From Rhizobium sp. (GTDB lineage Bacteria > Pseudomonadota > Alphaproteobacteria > Rhizobiales > Rhizobiaceae), in assembly GCA_028290545.1 (NCBI GenBank), contig JAQGJP010000055.1, forward strand, positions 1 to 64,000: DNA of 64,000 nt, in the 5' to 3' direction. A program made the translations under genes and the position numbers. Positions 60,881 through 64,000 of this stretch are shown here, piece by piece. Under the pieces are notes generated by a model. That model did not search any database, was not told the DNA's origin, and saw only the letters and a program-made list of their open reading frames with translations. Position 1 is the stretch's first letter; every line of letters begins with the position of its first letter.

Positions 60881-61130
60881 TCAAGTCAGCCATCAAATCT
60901 TCGACGGAGTTGAAGCTCTTCAATTTACCGGCGCGTGCCTCGCGCATGGCCTCGATGGTCTCGGCATTCGGAATAAGCGGTTCAAAAGGAAGGGCTTTGT
61001 CATGGGCAACCCTGGTCAGCATCAGCCGAACGGCGTCAGATACCGAAAGCCCCATGGACGCCAGCACGGCTGCTGCCTCATCCTTGATTTTGCTGTCGAT
61101 CCTTGTCTGTACAAGCGCGTTCGCAACCAT
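60867..61130 (-). CDS. RelB/DinJ-family antitoxin
   Basis: 87 residues from ATG 61130, with GAGGAGA upstream; ATG 61136 is too near that site. The ribbon-helix-helix domain is ALVQTRIDSKIKDEAAAVLA and MGLSVSDAVRLMLTRVAHD. The last part (FNSVEDLMADLNADD) binds the toxin. The toxin gene starts inside the antitoxin end (60880). Complete, although its toxin is broken. Confidence 0.88.
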   Translation of the reverse strand: MVANALVQTRIDSKIKDEAAAVLASMGLSVSDAVRLMLTRVAHDKALPFEPLIPNAETIEAMREARAGKLKSFNSVEDLMADLNADD

Positions 61131-61233
61131 TGTCATTCTCCTCGTGTGAATGACAATGTAATACGTGGTGTAATATGTTTCAACGACTGACGTTGAAATG
61201 CGAGGCCGAAATCGACCTTGCATTCCAGCGCAG

Positions 61234-62070
61234 TCAACTCGTCTTCACCGGCAGCCAGATCTCGAACCCGCCATTTCCCGTCTTTTGATCGAATTCCGGC
61301 CCGTAATATTCGATCAGCGGGGTCTCGTCGGCTATGTAGCCCGATTGCGGCAGCCACTTACCCCAGGCCGTACCGATGGTCGGGCGCATCAGCGTGATGT
61401 GGCCGGGCTGGCGGAAGATGGCATACGTGGCGGCGGGTATGGCGGCAGTCGAAAGTTCCTTCGGCAGGCCGGAGGCGTCCGAGACCTCGACGGCGCAGAT
61501 ATATTCGCAGCCTTTTTCCTCGGTGAAGGAGAGCGAGGCGCCGTAATGGCTGTTGCCGACCGTATTAGGAATCTGGCCGCGCCAGGCGTTGAATTTTTCC
61601 CATTGCGAGGGAATGCCGCCGATATCCTTCATCGCGTAGGTTTGGATGAGGCCGGCAAGCAGCATCGGCTTGCGCTTTTCGATGCTGGGCTCGGCAAGTG
61701 TAAGTTCGGGGGAGGCGTCCATGATCAAAGGCTCCGTGAGCTCGAGGTTTGCAAGGCGGCGGGCGTCACGGACACTTTCCGGCGTCACGCCGAAATGCTC
61801 GCGGAAGGCCCGGGTGAAGGCTTCATGCGATCCATAGCCAATATCCAAGGCAAGGCTGAGGATGTCGGGAACGCCGAGCGCCAGGATGCGGGCAGCTTCC
61901 GAGAGCCGTCTTGCCCGCGCATAGCGCATCAGAGAATGGCCGGTCACCGAGGCGAAGGCACGGGTGAGGTAGGGCGGTGTCACGCCCGATAGACCGGCAA
62001 TATCCTCGAGGCTGATGTTCCTGCGGAGATTGCTTTCGACCTGCCAGATCGCATTCTCGATGATGTTCAT
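61234..62070 (-). CDS. AraC-type regulator with GyrI-like effector domain
   Basis: 278 residues from ATG 62070. Two helix-turn-helix motifs in the N-terminal 105 residues: SLEDIAGLSGVTPPYLTRAF and DILSLALDIGYGSHEAFTRA. The C-terminal 150 residues (GCEYICAVEV, HITLMRPTIGTAWGKWLPQS, GFEIWLPV) are a GyrI/SOUL-like ligand-binding domain, as in Rob- or MarR-like drug-responsive regulators. Located between GTA genes on the opposite strand. Targets unknown. Confidence 0.9.
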   Translation of the reverse strand: MNIIENAIWQVESNLRRNISLEDIAGLSGVTPPYLTRAFASVTGHSLMRYARARRLSEAARILALGVPDILSLALDIGYGSHEAFTRAFREHFGVTPESVRDARRLANLELTEPLIMDASPELTLAEPSIEKRKPMLLAGLIQTYAMKDIGGIPSQWEKFNAWRGQIPNTVGNSHYGASLSFTEEKGCEYICAVEVSDASGLPKELSTAAIPAATYAIFRQPGHITLMRPTIGTAWGKWLPQSGYIADETPLIEYYGPEFDQKTGNGGFEIWLPVKTS

Positions 62071-62186
62071 TCGCTGACTTTCGTGTTCCGACGAAGACCC
62101 TTCTAAAGGGGCCAGACGGCGGCCGCTTGATCGTTCTTGCGGTCGGTGGAAATTTATCAGCAGCAATTCGATAAAGGAATATTTTC

Positions 62187-62738
62187 ATGACCGCAGACGC
62201 GATCATCGCAGGCCGCGAAAAGAAATTCGCCGGCCTGGAGCTCAAGACGCTGACCGAGGCGGGCATCTTTACAGGCTATGCCAGCCTGTTCGACGAGGTG
62301 GATCTCGGCAAGGACAGGGTCGAGCGCGGCGCCTTCCTGAAATCGCTGGCGCGGCGCGGTGCCGCAGGCGTCCGGATGCTGTTCCAGCATGATCCGGCCG
62401 AGCCGATCGGCGCCTGGAAAGTGATCCGCGAGGATGGCCGCGGCCTCTATGTCGAAGGCGCGCTGTCCGACGGTGTGGCCCGGTCGCGCGAAGTGCATCA
62501 GCTGATGAAGGCGCATGCGCTGGACGGGTTGTCGATCGGCTTCCAGACCGTCAGGGCGAAATCCGATCCCAAGACCGGCATCCGCCGGATTCTCGAAGCC
62601 GACCTATGGGAGATCTCGGTGGTGACTTTTCCGATGCTGCCGGGCGCACGGATCGGCGAGGTGAAGGAGGTAAGATCGTCCTCCAGCGATCGGCGTATCC
62701 TCGCGGCAATACGGCAGGCGGCAAAAAGCATGACTTGA
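62187..62738 (+). CDS. HK97-family prohead protease (GTA g4-like)
   Basis: 183 residues. Family pattern: FTGYASLFDEVDLGKDRVER, with catalytic His in MLFQHDPAEPIG and Ser in ALDGLSIGFQTV, and then DLWEISVVTFPMLPGA. It cleaves the capsid protein during head maturation. It should lie directly before the capsid gene, but a toxin-antitoxin module now separates them (62785-63489). The frame is intact. Confidence 0.93.
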   Translation: MTADAIIAGREKKFAGLELKTLTEAGIFTGYASLFDEVDLGKDRVERGAFLKSLARRGAAGVRMLFQHDPAEPIGAWKVIREDGRGLYVEGALSDGVARSREVHQLMKAHALDGLSIGFQTVRAKSDPKTGIRRILEADLWEISVVTFPMLPGARIGEVKEVRSSSSDRRILAAIRQAAKSMT

Positions 62739-62751
62739 AATTATGCGACTG

Positions 62752-62765
62752 TGAACTATAGTTCA
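62752..62765. promoter_or_regulatory. Operator palindrome of the HigBA-like module
   Basis: TGAACTATAGTTCA is a perfect 14-bp palindrome 20 bp upstream of the toxin start, as expected for an autorepressed TA operon. Confidence 0.65.
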
Positions 62766-62784
62766 TAGGACGATGGGGGCAGCG

Positions 62785-63164
62785 TTGCGCATATTCAAGA
62801 CAAGATGGATGGCGCGCTTTGCCCGTAAATCAAGAATCGCGGATGCGTTGCTTGTCGAAGCCATCCGGAGAGCCGAAAAGGGTTTGATTGATGCTGATCT
62901 CGGGGGTGGCGTCATCAAGCAGCGCGTCGGCCGCGAAGGTCAGGTCAGATCGGGCGGCTATCGGACGATGATAGCTTTTCGTTCGGGAGAGCGAGCCGTG
63001 TTCGTGTTTGCCTTCGCCAAAAAAATGTGCGGGATAATATCGGGCACGATGATCTGGAAGATCTGCGGGAACTGGCCGGCAAATGGCTCTCCACAGGCAA
63101 GGCCGGGATCGCCAAGGCACTTGAAATAGGTGAGATCGAGGAGATTGGACATGGCGAAAACTAA
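62785..63164 (+). pseudogene. RelE/HigB-type toxin, -1 frameshift at an A7 run
   Basis: From TTG 62785 (ATG 62773 possible): RIFKTRWMARFARKSRIADA, VIKQRVGREGQVRSGGYRTM and AFRSGERAVFVFAFAKK, all typical. The frame then fails at seven A residues (63019-63025). The -1 frame continues VRDNIGHDDLEDLRELAGKW and ends EIEEIGHGEN at TAA 63164, overlapping the antitoxin start. An eighth A, or slippage at the run, would restore the full protein. Status may be pseudogene, sequencing error or slippage-dependent expression. Confidence 0.75.
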
Positions 63165-63489
63165 AGGTACAAGCAGCCTGTCCGAGGCAATCCGAGAAAC
63201 GGCGGACGGTATGTTCAAATCGGGAATCCTCGATGAAGAATCTTATCACCGGATCACCCTCCGCCATCTCCCCGACGAGGAGAAGGCCATCGAAATCCCC
63301 GTTCCAACCGGTGAAGATATCAGGGCGATGCGGGAAAAGGCCAATCTCAGCCAGGCGGTCTTTGCCCGCAAACTCAATCTTTCGACTGGCTATGTTTCCC
63401 AACTCGAACGGGGCATCAAGCGACCGAGCGGACCGGCACTGGTATTGCTCAACCTGATCCGCAAGCGGGGCATCGAAGCGATACAATAA
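63151..63489 (+). CDS. HigA/Xre-type antitoxin
   Basis: 112 residues from ATG 63151. The helix-turn-helix is in the C-terminal half: IRAMREKANLSQAVFARKLN and LSTGYVSQLERGIKRPSGPA. The N-terminal half (SLSEAIRETADGMFKSG) is the toxin-contact region. This toxin-first order is typical of HigBA. The start lies inside the 3' end of the toxin's shifted frame, a 14-bp overlap. Confidence 0.88.
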   Translation: MAKTKGTSSLSEAIRETADGMFKSGILDEESYHRITLRHLPDEEKAIEIPVPTGEDIRAMREKANLSQAVFARKLNLSTGYVSQLERGIKRPSGPALVLLNLIRKRGIEAIQ

Positions 63490-63532
63490 CAGCCCAAATT
63501 AATTTTGTGCCGGACATACCGGCATTTTCCAT

Positions 63533-63554
63533 GGGGCCATCTGGCCCCTTTTTT
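63533..63554 (+). terminator. Rho-independent terminator before the capsid gene
   Basis: GGGGCC-ATCT-GGCCCC (63533-63548) followed by TTTTTT. It ends the TA transcript 24 bp before the capsid start, so capsid expression would need read-through or its own promoter. Confidence 0.8.
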
Positions 63555-63577
63555 ATTGCTGAAAGGATTTTCAAGAA

Positions 63578-64000
63578 ATGAATAGCAACAATCTGACGGC
63601 GGCACCGGAAATCAAGGCGGTGCCGGATACGATCGCCGATGCCTTCGATGGCTTCATGGGCGCATTCGAAGCCTTCAAGGAGGCCAACGATACCAGGCTC
63701 GGCGAGATCGAGCGCAAGCTTTCGGCCGACGTCGTCAGCCGCGACAAGGTCGACCGCATCAACAAGGCCGTGGACGAGCAGAAGAAGATGCTCGACCAGC
63801 TGACGATCAAGAACGCGAGGCCGATGCTGGGGCGCGGCGAAATCCTCACCGCCGACCAGATGGAACACAAGGCGGCGTTCGAAGCTTATGTCCGCCACGG
63901 CGACGAGAGCGGATTGCGCGGCATCGAAAGCAAGGCCTTCTCGACCGGTACGTCTTCCGATGGCGGTTATCTGGTGCCGAATGAAACCGATACCGAGATC
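63578..64000 (+). CDS. HK97-family major capsid protein (GTA g5-like), 5' part
   Basis: The reading frame runs off the window after 141 residues. ATG 63578 has AAGGA upstream. The first 100 residues are a helical scaffold or delta domain (AFEAFKEANDTRLGEIERKL, KVDRINKAVDEQKKMLDQLT). Then comes RHGDESGLRGIESKAFSTGT and SSDGGYLVPNE, the typical start of the mature HK97 capsid fold. It follows the prohead protease in gene order, apart from the inserted TA module. Confidence 0.93.
   Translation, partial: MNSNNLTAAPEIKAVPDTIADAFDGFMGAFEAFKEANDTRLGEIERKLSADVVSRDKVDRINKAVDEQKKMLDQLTIKNARPMLGRGEILTADQMEHKAAFEAYVRHGDESGLRGIESKAFSTGTSSDGGYLVPNETDTEI

Noticed and set aside
1..64000. tRNA and rRNA genes
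   Set aside because: None was recognised by eye; no cloverleaf with a T-loop consensus was seen near the mobile element or GTA cluster. A tRNA search program would settle this.

Overview
The window is GC-rich alphaproteobacterial DNA, most likely from Rhizobiaceae (Rhizobium/Agrobacterium/Neorhizobium-like). This rests on the gene families seen (DUF2336, DUF6107, VirC1-type ParA, RcGTA-like head genes, ureide catabolism genes, many type I-secreted RTX proteins) and on the intergenic palindromic repeats. The species cannot be named from sequence alone.

Layout. 1-1320: dispersed palindromic repeats, an orphan FNR/FixK box and a single-domain globin. 1319-3741: a hybrid histidine kinase and an OmpR-type regulator. 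3990-9333: four tandem beta-helix/RTX exoprotein genes. 9370-14233: mnmD, an FAD oxidoreductase, two small secreted proteins and a second two-component system. 14240-25487: a purine/ureide catabolic set (puuE, uraD, alc, allA, uraH) interrupted by three RTX genes, a chemoreceptor and an Xre-RES toxin-antitoxin pair; a fourth RTX gene follows at 25705. One RTX gene lies between perfect 57-bp direct repeats. 26700-37431: a possible small RNA, VapBC, DUF2336, YnfA, an M14-type deacylase with a cystine-type ABC transporter, DUF1254/DUF1214 and a flavodoxin-fold protein. 37629-40106: an 825-residue RTX protein with a lysozyme-like N-terminus. 40177-50956: a crippled ParE-type TA pair, housekeeping genes (PBP1A, YcgN, ParA, MBL hydrolase, LuxR regulator), a class III cyclase and two tandem sulfotransferases. 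51036-53500: an IS1595-family element with 23-bp perfect ends, an 8-bp target duplication and passenger genes including a ClpP-like protease. 53643-64000: the start of an RcGTA-like head gene cluster (g1-like protein, terminase, portal, DUF6107, prohead protease, capsid) split by inserted genes and toxin-antitoxin modules. Its terminase and two nearby toxins carry frameshifts.

How the parts may work together. Nine RTX proteins occur in 36 kb, five of one beta-helix/M10-C architecture. No type I secretion ABC transporter, membrane fusion protein or protease-type processing gene is in the window, so export would depend on a system encoded elsewhere. Two RTX promoters, the globin promoter and one promoter with no gene behind it share a repeated TGAAACA module with a nearly constant 41-42 bp pitch. 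The ureide genes together would convert hydroxyisourate to OHCU, OHCU to allantoin, allantoin to allantoate, and allantoate to ureidoglycolate and glyoxylate. The GTA cluster looks decayed, unless the frameshifts are sequencing errors.
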